Shown here: in pieces, positions 1 through 6,311 of the stretch | Position numbering within the stretch: the stretch's first letter is position 1 | How the letters are laid out: each line of letters begins with the position of its first letter | Origin: Candidatus Poribacteria bacterium | GTDB taxonomy: Bacteria; Poribacteria; WGA-4E; WGA-3G | Direction: 5' to 3' | DNA: 6,311 bases | Assembly: GCA_009842375.1 (NCBI GenBank) | Contig: VYFM01000387.1 | Location: forward strand, 1-6,311 | Program-made: the position numbers and the translations under genes | The notes under the pieces: model-generated | The model's input: only the letters and a program-made list of their open reading frames with translations | The model's database searches: none | Told to the model about the DNA's origin: nothing

Positions 1-49
1 AGACATGGCATACTAACATACAAATACATTATACAATTTTGACCAAAAT

Positions 50-1022
50 ATGCGAATTGACTGCCAAAGCCATATATTCCCAAAGTCGTATATTGAAATT
101 CTCGCGAAAAACCCACATCCTCCACAGGTGATTCGCAACAGTAATGAGGCAATTGTCACTTATGGTGATGTCCAAACATTCCGATTACAGGATGAGGCTT
201 ACGACCTTAAACGCAAACTAAAGGATATGGATGCAGCAGGTGTAGATCTGGCACTTCTGAGTACCAATATACCGCCACCTTGCATGCTATCTCCTGAACT
301 GGGAACCGAAGGTGCGCATGCGATAAACAATGCTATCGTAGAACTTGTTGACAAGTATCCAGACCGATTCGCAGGATTGGCTTGTCTTCCGTGGCAAATA
401 CCCGATGAGGCTATCGTTGAAATGGATCGAGTTAAGGCGTTGGGATTTCGCGGGATTATGCTATATTCGCATATCGGTGGGGAACATGTCGATTCACCTA
501 ACTTTGAACCTGTTTATGCCCATGCAGAAGTGGTACAGTTGCCAATAGTCATGCATCCTACTGTACCAACTTGGGGTGAAGCAATCAAAGATCACTGGAT
601 GATCGGTATGATGGGATTGCAAGTAGACTGTAGTTTCGCGTTGCTACGTTTGATTTTAAGCGGGATTTTGGAACGGCATCCAGAACTACAACTTGTGATA
701 CCTCACGTTGGTTGGGATTTTGCCGTATATGAGTGGTCGAATTGACCATCAGACTGAGGTGTTAGGTAGAGCAAGGGATCACATTTCAAAACCGCCAAGT
801 TCGTATTTACGTCAAATCTATATGGATACTGTATCGCCATCATTACAAGCATTACACTTTGCTTATGAGTTTGTTGGGGAGCATCGTTTGCTATTTGGGA
901 CAGATCATCCTTGGGTAGATATGCAGCGGTTTGTTGGTCTGATTGAAGAGATGGATATTCCTGAAGCCGCACGTGCCCGTATTTTTGGTGAGAATGCTGC
1001 CAAATTGTTTGATATTGTGTAA
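50..1022 (+). pseudogene. Amidohydrolase (amidohydrolase_2 / ACMSD-like), frameshifted
   Basis: A TIM-barrel metal-dependent hydrolase or decarboxylase of the amidohydrolase_2 family; the substrate cannot be told. The first frame (50-745, 231 aa) begins MRIDCQSHIFP, the usual family N-terminus, and holds His169 (VMHP) and His219 (IPHVG). It then loses register and stops at 745. The rest continues in another frame to TAA at 1020-1022, giving GILPYMSGRID and the catalytic-type Asp in FGTDHPW (codon 903-905). Removing one T near 711-713 restores HVGGILPYMSGRID and a protein of about 323 aa, normal for the family. ATG at 50 is the only plausible start: an in-frame stop lies at 14-16 with no other start codon between. 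No good Shine-Dalgarno precedes it. The first position of the HxH metal motif is Gln (DCQSH). Unrepaired, the product lacks the Asp ligand and the C-terminal third, so it is probably inactive unless the extra base is a sequence error. Confidence 0.85.
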
Positions 1023-1063
1023 ACCATCTGAGATATTGCAACAACAAAATATTTACTTGAAAA

Positions 1064-1067
1064 GAGG
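1064..1067 (+). promoter_or_regulatory. Shine-Dalgarno (GAGG) for the first PhyH gene
   Basis: GAGG within AAAGAGGAAA lies nine bases before ATG 1077 and fixes that start. The 54-base gap after the amidohydrolase stop shows no hairpin terminator, which fits co-transcription. Confidence 0.7.
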
Positions 1068-1076
1068 AAATACTAC

Positions 1077-1880
1077 ATGGATTATGAGTTAACTGAGGAA
1101 CAACGTTTCTTTTTTGAAGATAAGGGTTATTTGATAATTGAAGAATTCCTTGAACAGAAGCATATTGCTGAACTTAGAAGTGCACTTGCAGAATCTATTT
1201 CTATACGGAGAGTATGTGAAACAAACGGTAATCCTCAAACTGGGATGACGCATATTCATGGAGAGAAAAGCACTCGTATTTTCTATATCCTTGGGGATCA
1301 TCCATTGTTTTTGGAGTTATTGGATTGGGAACCGATGATGCCTTATGTTACGGGTCTGCTGAATCAGATGCCACACCATCACGCATCGGATGCTATCGTT
1401 GAATATGGATCGGAATTGATGGAACGTCCGATGGGTTGGCATATTGATGGACACGATGATGGCTACCGTAATCTGCGACCAATTCCACTGTTATAACTCA
1501 AACTTGGTTATTATCTGACAGATATGACTGATGGAGGACAAGGGAATCTGTGGTTGCTACCGGGAAGTCATAAAGCGATGCATGACCCCAACCACGATGA
1601 CCTACGGTATCCGTATCAATATCCTGGTGCTTTGGAAGTATGTGCTCCTGCTGGTAGTGCGATTTTGTTCCATAACGCGGTATGGCATTCTTCGGGGATA
1701 TTTACGAAACCTGAAGGCTGTCGTGAAATGCTGTATTACGCATATGAACATCCGTGGATGGTTGGATCTCAGGAACATTGGAGATATCCGAAAGATTTCT
1801 ACAACAAACAATTATCACCCGCGCAACGTAAGTTTTTTCATGGATTTGTCTTTGATCCGCCTGAACAGAGGTGGGGATAG
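1077..1880 (+). pseudogene. Phytanoyl-CoA dioxygenase (PhyH) family protein with premature TAA
   Basis: A PhyH-type Fe(II)/2-oxoglutarate oxygenase, expected to hydroxylate an unknown small molecule in the cytoplasm. The reading frame is continuous from ATG 1077 to TAG 1878-1880 except for one TAA at 1494-1496 (codon 140). Both sides align to one family member of about 267 aa. Before the stop are the N-terminal helix (ELTEEQRFFFEDKGYLII) and the iron motif HxD in GWHIDGHDDG (His122, Asp124). After it come LKLGYYLTDMTDGGQGNLW, LPGSHK, and LFHNAVWHSSG with the distal His (about 204) and the 2-oxoglutarate Arg (about 216). The 139-residue product would lack half the active site. CAA to TAA (Gln to stop) is the simplest lesion, but other single changes are possible. 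ATG 1524 downstream has no Shine-Dalgarno, so separate expression of the second half is unlikely. It may be a young pseudogene or a sequencing error. Confidence 0.86.
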
Positions 1881-1888
1881 TATAAGGT

Positions 1889-1894
1889 AAGGAG
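1889..1894 (+). promoter_or_regulatory. Shine-Dalgarno (AAGGAG) for the second PhyH gene
   Basis: A full AAGGAG core sits eight bases before ATG 1903, within a 22-base intergenic gap. It gives the intact PhyH gene its own strong initiation site, independent of translation through the broken gene upstream. Confidence 0.8.
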
Positions 1895-1902
1895 AACAAT
1901 TT

Positions 1903-2781
1903 ATGCGTTTAACTGAATCTGAAGTATCGTTTTTTCACGATAATGGGTATCTACTACTTGAAGATGTGTTGGATGATAACGACCTTAGTCCTGTAATTGA
2001 AGAGTACTTATCATTAATCGCTGACCTTGCAGAAAATTTGCATGAGGAAGGGAAAGTTACCTCTATACACGACGATAAGTTATTCACTGAACGGTTACAT
2101 TATCTTGCAAAAGAGACACCACTGGTGACAGCAGAATTGGACATTATGCATGCACGTGGTGAAGCGACCTTCAATTTCCTCAGAAACCCAAAAATTCTTG
2201 ACCTTGCAGAGTCATTTGTTGGTTCTGAGATTCTCTGTAACCCCATCCAACACATCCGTGCAGTGTTACCGATAAAGGAATCTGAACGACTACCGACACC
2301 GTGGCATCAGGATGCAGGTGTCTGTTGGCCTGAAACTGATCCTTATTTTATGCTAACTATTTGGATACCGATAGTAGATGCGACTTTGGAAAACGGGTGT
2401 TTGCAGGTGCTACCGGGAAGTCATAAATTTGGGTTATTACCACACGTTTGGAATCAAGCTGGATTAGCTGTTCCACCAGAAAACCAACCCCCAGATTTGA
2501 CACCTAAGGAGTTGCCAATACGTGCAGGCGGTGTAATACTGTTCCACAATTACACGTTACACAGTGCCAAACCGAATGAATCGGATACGGTGCGATGGAG
2601 TTTTGATTTGCGATATCACGATGTATATCAACCGACGGGTAGACCTTATTTTCCTGCATTCTTGATGCGGAGTCGAATGCGTCCAGAAGCGTGTAATACA
2701 GATTATGAAACATGGTGTAATAGGTGGGAATTTGCGTTGGAAAATTCCCGAGGAGCACAAGCTTACCGTTGGAAACGGTAG
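1903..2781 (+). CDS. Phytanoyl-CoA dioxygenase (PhyH) family oxygenase, intact
   Basis: A 292-aa cytoplasmic Fe(II)/2-oxoglutarate-dependent oxygenase of the PhyH family, coupling 2-oxoglutarate decarboxylation to hydroxylation of an unidentified substrate. The N-terminus (LTESEVSFFHDNGYLLLEDVL) is the typical lead-in helix and strand. The facial triad is present: HxD in TPWHQD (His135, Asp137) and the distal His220 in TLHSAKPN. Arg231 (TVRWS) is the likely 2-oxoglutarate carboxylate ligand. LPGSHK (170-175) is the usual loop after the core strands. No signal peptide or membrane segment is seen. The length is normal, and the start is set by AAGGAG eight bases upstream. It is related to the broken PhyH gene before it, sharing the N-terminal pattern and a 20-base identical stretch over LPGSHK, but the two differ widely elsewhere. 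They therefore look like different subfamilies or an old duplication. The substrate cannot be inferred from sequence; family members act on acyl-CoAs, ectoine and secondary metabolites. Confidence 0.93.
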   Translation: MRLTESEVSFFHDNGYLLLEDVLDDNDLSPVIEEYLSLIADLAENLHEEGKVTSIHDDKLFTERLHYLAKETPLVTAELDIMHARGEATFNFLRNPKILDLAESFVGSEILCNPIQHIRAVLPIKESERLPTPWHQDAGVCWPETDPYFMLTIWIPIVDATLENGCLQVLPGSHKFGLLPHVWNQAGLAVPPENQPPDLTPKELPIRAGGVILFHNYTLHSAKPNESDTVRWSFDLRYHDVYQPTGRPYFPAFLMRSRMRPEACNTDYETWCNRWEFALENSRGAQAYRWKR

Positions 2782-2785
2782 AAAC

Positions 2786-2791
2786 GAGGGG
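2786..2791 (+). promoter_or_regulatory. Shine-Dalgarno (GAGGGG) that decides a GTG start
   Basis: GAGGGG lies five bases before GTG 2797. There is no in-frame ATG near the N-terminus, and the preceding gene's stop is in the same frame at 2779-2781. This motif is therefore the main support for initiation at GTG. Confidence 0.7.
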
Positions 2792-2796
2792 TAAAC

Positions 2797-3216
2797 GTGC
2801 TTGAGATTTCAGATCTTCCAGCTGTCAATGCATCATTGAACTCTATCAGTGCTATTTTCTTGATAGTAGGATATGTATTTATACGTCAACGGAAAATATC
2901 GGCACATCAGAAGTGCATGCTTTCTGCATTTGGTGTGTCAGTGCTATTTCTAATTAGTTATTGCATATATCATGCGAATGCGGGGTCAACGAAATTTACA
3001 CAAGAGGGATTGATACGGCTTGTCTACTTTACGATTCTGATTTCGCATATTATATTGGCGTTTGTGATAGTTCCGTTGGCAATTGTCACGTTATTCTTTG
3101 CATGGCGTAAGAAGTTCGATAAACACCGTCGTATAGCAAAATTTACTTTTCCGATATGGCTTTATGTTTCTGTGACTGGGGTGGTTATCTATTTGATGCT
3201 GTATCAGATGGGCTAA
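2797..3216 (+). CDS. DUF420 family membrane protein (CtaM/YozB-like)
   Basis: A 139-aa integral membrane protein of the DUF420 family. It has four likely transmembrane segments at about residues 10-29, 41-59, 76-102 and 117-136, with basic loops (RQRK at 30-33; RKKFDKHRR at 104-112). Family-type landmarks are LPAVNASLNSISA at the N-terminus, HQKCML (His37), YH (His59), SHI (His84), KHRRIAK (His110) and the C-terminal PIWLYVSVTGVVIYLML. Conserved histidines at membrane edges suggest haem or metal contact, but that is inference. Known relatives (CtaM in Staphylococcus, YozB in Bacillus) are needed for haem-copper oxidase maturation or function, so a respiratory role is the best guess. No oxidase or haem-synthesis gene is visible here. 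The start is GTG. The stop overlaps the Shine-Dalgarno of the next gene, which implies translational coupling to the WD40 gene. Confidence 0.88.
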   Translation: MLEISDLPAVNASLNSISAIFLIVGYVFIRQRKISAHQKCMLSAFGVSVLFLISYCIYHANAGSTKFTQEGLIRLVYFTILISHIILAFVIVPLAIVTLFFAWRKKFDKHRRIAKFTFPIWLYVSVTGVVIYLMLYQMG

Positions 3217-3220
3217 GGAG
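3215..3220 (+). promoter_or_regulatory. Shine-Dalgarno (AAGGAG) overlapping the DUF420 stop codon
   Basis: AAGGAG shares its first two bases with the DUF420 TAA stop (3214-3216) and lies ten bases before ATG 3231. Ribosomes finishing DUF420 would pass directly over this site, favouring coupled translation of the WD40 gene. Confidence 0.75.
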
Positions 3221-3230
3221 AGATTAATTA

Positions 3231-5522
3231 ATGAAACCTACACGCGTTTTATTTTTTACAATTCTGGTTCTCAATGCACTTTTTCTTCCGCAAACCTTCG
3301 CGGAAGACTATACACAGTGGGAATTGCCGGAAGGTGCGAAGTTAAGACTTGGAAAAGGAAAGATAAAAAATCTGGAGGGACATCTCACGACAATCGGTAA
3401 GGGAAATTCATACCAATTTTCATCCGACAGCACCCGATTTGCAGTGATAACTTCTATAGGCGTTTGGTTTTACGACGTTATGACAGGAAAAGAGATAAGT
3501 CTATTGCCATTGGATGAGTTAAGGTATGATGATGATATTGTTCTGAATCCCAATTTACAACTTAGTGCAAATACGCGAAGGCATAAGATTGATTTATGGG
3601 ATTTAAATTCCAACCAACTCAAAACCACTCTTGAAGATCATACTGAAAGAGTAATTTCAATTGCAATTAGTGCAGATGGAAAAATGCTTGCAAGTACAGG
3701 TTTTAATAACAAAGTTAGGGTATGGAACATTGACAACGGAAAACTCCGTGTTATATCTACACCCTGGAAAATTGTTGATAGTGTAATGTTCAGTCCAGAT
3801 GGAAAATCTATAGTAAGCAGTAGAAAGCAGGAAGTTATGGTTTCGGATATTGATACAGGTGAGCTTATTTCCACCTTAGAGGAAACAGGTGGTGTTGATA
3901 ACATTATTTTCAACAATGACGGAAGTGCTTTATACGGTATAGCAAAAACTGAAGTTCGGTTTTGGGAACCTCATACCGGAACTGAAGTTCGGTTTTGGGA
4001 GCCTCATACCGGTAAGGTAAAAATGAGGATTGGACTTGAACACTATTTTCGTCGTCCAGCACTATCCCCCGATGGGAGGACACTCGCGACAGCACAAGGA
4101 AATGACTATACAGTTCAGTTATGGGATACTCAGACTGGTATATTGAAAAATACGCTTTCTGGTAATTCACGCCATGTAAAAATGCTGTATATAGCCAATG
4201 GCATACCTATGGTTGGGAATTTTTCAACAAAAACCGTAACTTCTATAGCATTCAGTCCAGATGGAAACACCCTCGCAGTATCAAGTGATGGTGAAATAAT
4301 TCTTTGGAATCTTGAGGATGGTCAACCGGAAATTATACTAAGAGAAGAAAATGCATACTGCTATTATCTTGTGTTTAGTCCAGATGGACGCACACTTGCT
4401 GCTCGAAGTGGCGTTTCTCTTGAAGGATCACGCATTTACTTATGGAATATAGATGTAGAAGATATAAAGAATTCTGGCCTACGTCATATTATTCGGGATC
4501 ATTCCCAAGAAATCAATTCTATTGCCTTTAACAATGATGGAAATATACTCGCAAGTGGTCATCACTTAGAGAAGATTAAGTTATGGGATGTGGAAAATGG
4601 AAAACTCAAAACAACCTGCGACGGATATCCATATCAATTATGGATTCAATCTTTGGCATTTGTTCCACACGGAAAAACTTTGTCAAGTTTGAACATATAC
4701 TCACAAAGTTCTGCAGGAAAAGCAGAAATTCTGTTGTGGGATGTGAAAACAGGTGATTATCTGAAGACACTCACAGGACACGGTAATGCCATAGGTAATA
4801 CTCGACATATCTCACACGGTGGTGGAATTGCATATAATACCGAAGGAAATATCTTTGTAACAGGTAGTTTAGATGGTACAGTTCGGTTATGGGACACAAA
4901 AGATGCAGAATCCGATTCGCAATTACAACGTTTGGCTGGACGTTTATTTAGTCCTCAGAAAGCAAAACTAAGTGGACATACTGACCAAATCACTACAGTT
5001 GCCCTGAGTCCGGATGGACGTGTGGCAGCAAGCGGAAGTATAGATAAAACAATACGACTATGGGATGTACAAAAACGAAAACATATAACTACACTTGAGG
5101 GACACACGGAAGATATTCAGACTGTCACCTTTAGTCCTGATGGGTTGACACTTGCCAGTGGGGATAGAGACGGTTCTATCCATTTATGGGATCCGATTAC
5201 AGGCGATCACAAAATTTCTCTTATTGGTAATAATCTTTTTTCAGAACCTCCGGGTCTTCCAAGAAGAAATGATGATCTACCAAATATTACTTCACGAGGT
5301 CGAAGTATGGTCTCGTCACTCGTTTACAGCCCTGATGGAAAAATACTTGCCAATGGGAATGGAGATGGTTCTATCCACTTTTGGGATATGAATACATTTC
5401 GAATCATATCATCCTTTTCGGGACAGGGAGGCTTAACTTCGCTTGTGTTCAGTCCAGATGGGAAAACGCTTGCAAGTGGAAGTTCAGATGGAACGGTGCT
5501 TATTTGGGACGTGACACAATAA
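3231..5522 (+). CDS. Exported WD40 beta-propeller protein, about 15 blades
   Basis: A 763-aa protein with an N-terminal signal peptide (KPTRVLFFTILVLNALFLPQ, then TFA; likely cleavage after Ala24). No lipobox Cys is seen, so the mature protein should be periplasmic or extracellular. After cleavage comes WELPEGAKLRLGKGKI (30-45), a lead-in segment that in such proteins may close the propeller ring. About 15 WD40-type blades follow from residue 61 to the C-terminus. Many carry the FSPDGxTLASG turn and end in LWD; the clearest are at 141-176, 337-370, 428-462, 587-623, 628-665, 695-730 and 735-761. This count suggests two propellers of seven or eight blades. Longer inserts lie at about 555-580 and 668-693. 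No enzymatic domain is attached, so it is probably a binding or scaffold protein with unknown partner. Residues 240-261 hold an 11-residue tandem duplication. It is a paralogue of the next gene. Confidence 0.92.
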   Translation: MKPTRVLFFTILVLNALFLPQTFAEDYTQWELPEGAKLRLGKGKIKNLEGHLTTIGKGNSYQFSSDSTRFAVITSIGVWFYDVMTGKEISLLPLDELRYDDDIVLNPNLQLSANTRRHKIDLWDLNSNQLKTTLEDHTERVISIAISADGKMLASTGFNNKVRVWNIDNGKLRVISTPWKIVDSVMFSPDGKSIVSSRKQEVMVSDIDTGELISTLEETGGVDNIIFNNDGSALYGIAKTEVRFWEPHTGTEVRFWEPHTGKVKMRIGLEHYFRRPALSPDGRTLATAQGNDYTVQLWDTQTGILKNTLSGNSRHVKMLYIANGIPMVGNFSTKTVTSIAFSPDGNTLAVSSDGEIILWNLEDGQPEIILREENAYCYYLVFSPDGRTLAARSGVSLEGSRIYLWNIDVEDIKNSGLRHIIRDHSQEINSIAFNNDGNILASGHHLEKIKLWDVENGKLKTTCDGYPYQLWIQSLAFVPHGKTLSSLNIYSQSSAGKAEILLWDVKTGDYLKTLTGHGNAIGNTRHISHGGGIAYNTEGNIFVTGSLDGTVRLWDTKDAESDSQLQRLAGRLFSPQKAKLSGHTDQITTVALSPDGRVAASGSIDKTIRLWDVQKRKHITTLEGHTEDIQTVTFSPDGLTLASGDRDGSIHLWDPITGDHKISLIGNNLFSEPPGLPRRNDDLPNITSRGRSMVSSLVYSPDGKILANGNGDGSIHFWDMNTFRIISSFSGQGGLTSLVFSPDGKTLASGSSDGTVLIWDVTQ
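3948..4013 (+). repeat. 33-base in-frame tandem duplication within a WD40 blade
   Basis: Two adjacent 33-base units (3948-3980 and 3981-4013) match at 31 of 33 positions. Each encodes TEVRFWEPHTG (residues 240-250 and 251-261). The unit covers the end of one blade including its W-E dipeptide, not a whole blade. The neighbouring paralogue has only one corresponding segment (WIRLWDAKTG), so the second copy appears to be a recent insertion. The differences (A/G at 3968 versus 4001, A/T at 3980 versus 4013) are silent. Confidence 0.95.
5151..5387 (+). repeat. Repeated WD40 blade segments near the C-terminus
   Basis: The 42-base segments at 5151-5192 and 5346-5387 match at 36 of 42 positions, in the same reading frame and 195 bases apart. 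They encode LASGDRDGSIHLWD and LANGNGDGSIHFWD, the second half of consecutive blades. DNA-level similarity this high between blades suggests one arose from the other more recently than the divergent N-terminal blades did. Confidence 0.8.
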
Positions 5523-5527
5523 TTCTC

Positions 5528-5535
5528 AAGAGGAG
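5528..5535 (+). promoter_or_regulatory. Shine-Dalgarno (AAGAGGAG) for the second WD40 gene
   Basis: AAGAGGAG ends ten bases before ATG 5546, in the 23-base gap after the first WD40 gene. It supports this start, which is also the one that gives an intact signal peptide. Confidence 0.75.
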
Positions 5536-5545
5536 TAAATATCTT

Positions 5546-6311
5546 ATGAGACTCGTACGTGTTTTCAGCACTATGGTGCTCATCATGATCTTGCTATCGT
5601 CCTCTTATGCAGATGATTACGCCCTATGGGAACTTCCAGAAGGTGCGAAGTTTAGACTCGGAAAAGGAAAGATAAGTGATGTTGAACGTAGATCTTCATT
5701 TCAATTCTCACCAGATGGTAAGGAATTTTTAGTATTTACCTCTATAGGAATTTGGGTTTACGATGCATACACAGGAAAAGAACTAAGACTATTAACTTGT
5801 AGCATGGAAGCAGACCAAAACCGCATTGTTATCAGTCCAGATGGACAGATTGTTGCGAGTCCAACAGATAAATGGGACGATCCTGTGATTCAATTGTGGG
5901 ATTTTAAGACCGGACAACTTCAAACCACGCTTCAAGGGCATACTAAGAGAATAACGTCTTTAGACTTTAGTGGTAATTCAAAAATGTTGGTAAGTGGTGA
6001 TTTTGATGGTGTGATGAAAATATGGAACATTAGTACAGGACAACACAGACACATTCAGACACCACATAGTATTGTAAGCAGATTACAATTCAGCCCTAAT
6101 GGACAGACGATCTTAAGCTCAAGAAATGGGAATTTTAAATTATGGGATGTTGATACAGGGGCAATAAATTCAGACTTAAATGGCACAGATAGAATAAGAA
6201 AAATAGACTATAGTCCTGATGGAGAACTACTCTTTGGTACAAATGAATGGTGGATCCGACTTTGGGATGCAAAAACAGGATCAGTCAAAATGACTTTCAA
6301 AGTCCCAGCAC
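5546..6311 (+). CDS. Exported WD40 beta-propeller protein, 3' partial
   Basis: The open frame starts at ATG 5546 and reaches the window edge without a stop (255 codons plus one base). The N-terminus is a signal peptide (MRLVRVFSTMVLIMILLSSS, then YA; likely cleavage after Ala22) without a lipobox Cys, so export to the periplasm or beyond is expected. The mature start, DDYALWELPEGAKFRLGKGKI (23-43), matches the upstream gene at 17 of 21 residues. Five WD40-type blades are visible at about 51-84, 93-131, 135-171, 176-210 and 216-250, with LWD, IWN and LWD endings and SPDG or SPNG turns. Blade order and spacing follow the first five blades of the upstream protein, so the two are tandem paralogues. 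This copy has a single WIRLWDAKTG where the upstream protein has a duplicated unit. Its function is unknown, probably a binding scaffold; the C-terminal part lies outside the window and could hold another domain. Confidence 0.92.
   Translation, partial: MRLVRVFSTMVLIMILLSSSYADDYALWELPEGAKFRLGKGKISDVERRSSFQFSPDGKEFLVFTSIGIWVYDAYTGKELRLLTCSMEADQNRIVISPDGQIVASPTDKWDDPVIQLWDFKTGQLQTTLQGHTKRITSLDFSGNSKMLVSGDFDGVMKIWNISTGQHRHIQTPHSIVSRLQFSPNGQTILSSRNGNFKLWDVDTGAINSDLNGTDRIRKIDYSPDGELLFGTNEWWIRLWDAKTGSVKMTFKVPA

Larger units (their letters stand above)
50..6311 (+). other. Probable single operon of six co-directional genes
   Basis: All six genes lie on one strand with gaps of 54, 22, 15, 14 and 23 bases, no hairpin-plus-T-run terminator seen between them, and a Shine-Dalgarno before five of the six. 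The promoter would lie at or before the left edge, and the unit continues past the right edge. Whether the genes share one function is not shown by the sequence. A weaker internal promoter, for example inside the DUF420 gene, cannot be excluded. Confidence 0.6.

Noticed and set aside
30..35. TATACA as a -10 promoter element before the first gene
   Set aside because: No matching -35 sequence lies at the right distance, the region is AT-rich, and only 49 upstream bases are available. It cannot be separated from chance.
705..720. Programmed ribosomal frameshift in the amidohydrolase
   Set aside because: No slippery heptamer, run of identical bases or following stem-loop is visible, and such frameshifting is not known to me for this family. 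A simple insertion is more likely.
703..1047. Open frame on the - strand across the end of the amidohydrolase
   Set aside because: It lies opposite conserved amidohydrolase sequence, its protein has no recognisable features, and it has no reason to be a gene beside the clear + strand family match.
1524..1880. Separate gene starting at ATG 1524 after the premature stop
   Set aside because: There is no Shine-Dalgarno before it, the frame is the same as upstream, and it would begin in the middle of the conserved PhyH core without the HxD motif.
1602..1899. Overlapping - strand open frames across the second half of the first PhyH gene
   Set aside because: They are opposite conserved PhyH coding sequence, give low-complexity or Arg/Ile-rich proteins with no motif, and have no supporting initiation site.
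5152..5391. Second + strand open frame inside the large WD40 gene
   Set aside because: It is an out-of-frame reading of the repeated blade DNA; the open length follows from the repeats and the gene in the main frame is unambiguous.

Overview
This window carries six genes, all on the + strand, with gaps of only 14-54 bases between them. Each gene except the first has a clear Shine-Dalgarno sequence, so it looks like one transcription unit. The content is a metal-dependent amidohydrolase, two phytanoyl-CoA dioxygenase-type (PhyH) Fe(II)/2-oxoglutarate oxygenases, a four-helix DUF420 membrane protein, and two exported WD40 beta-propeller proteins. This mix resembles Candidatus Poribacteria (sponge-associated and marine bacteria rich in PhyH and secreted WD40 proteins) or a related Planctomycetes-like lineage. 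That assignment rests on gene content and sequence style only and is moderately confident.

Left part (50-1880): the first two genes are both broken as given. The amidohydrolase (50-1022) has one extra base at about 711-713, which shifts the frame inside its conserved HVGG motif. The first PhyH gene (1077-1880) has one in-frame TAA at 1494-1496, just after its HxD iron-binding motif. Each would be repaired by a single-base change. They are therefore either very young pseudogenes or carry sequence errors.

Middle (1903-3216): the second PhyH protein is intact, with all its iron ligands and the 2-oxoglutarate-binding Arg. The DUF420 protein starts at GTG and is complete. DUF420 is the family of CtaM/YozB, linked to haem-copper oxidase maturation, but no oxidase genes are visible here.

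Right part (3231-6311): two tandem paralogues encode exported WD40 proteins. The first is complete (763 aa, about 15 blades). The second runs off the window edge after 255 residues. They share a signal peptide followed by a nearly identical WELPEGAKxRLGKGKI segment. The first has an 11-residue tandem duplication that the second lacks, so the duplication probably arose after the two genes separated.

The shared pathway is not evident. The amidohydrolase and PhyH genes suggest small-molecule catabolism or tailoring, and the WD40 pair looks like a periplasmic or extracellular binding scaffold. I see no tRNA, rRNA, CRISPR, insertion sequence or convincing terminator, and no stretch over 300 bases without a gene. 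I found no clear evidence of a wholly new system. The most informative signals are the paired gene lesions and the evolving WD40 pair.
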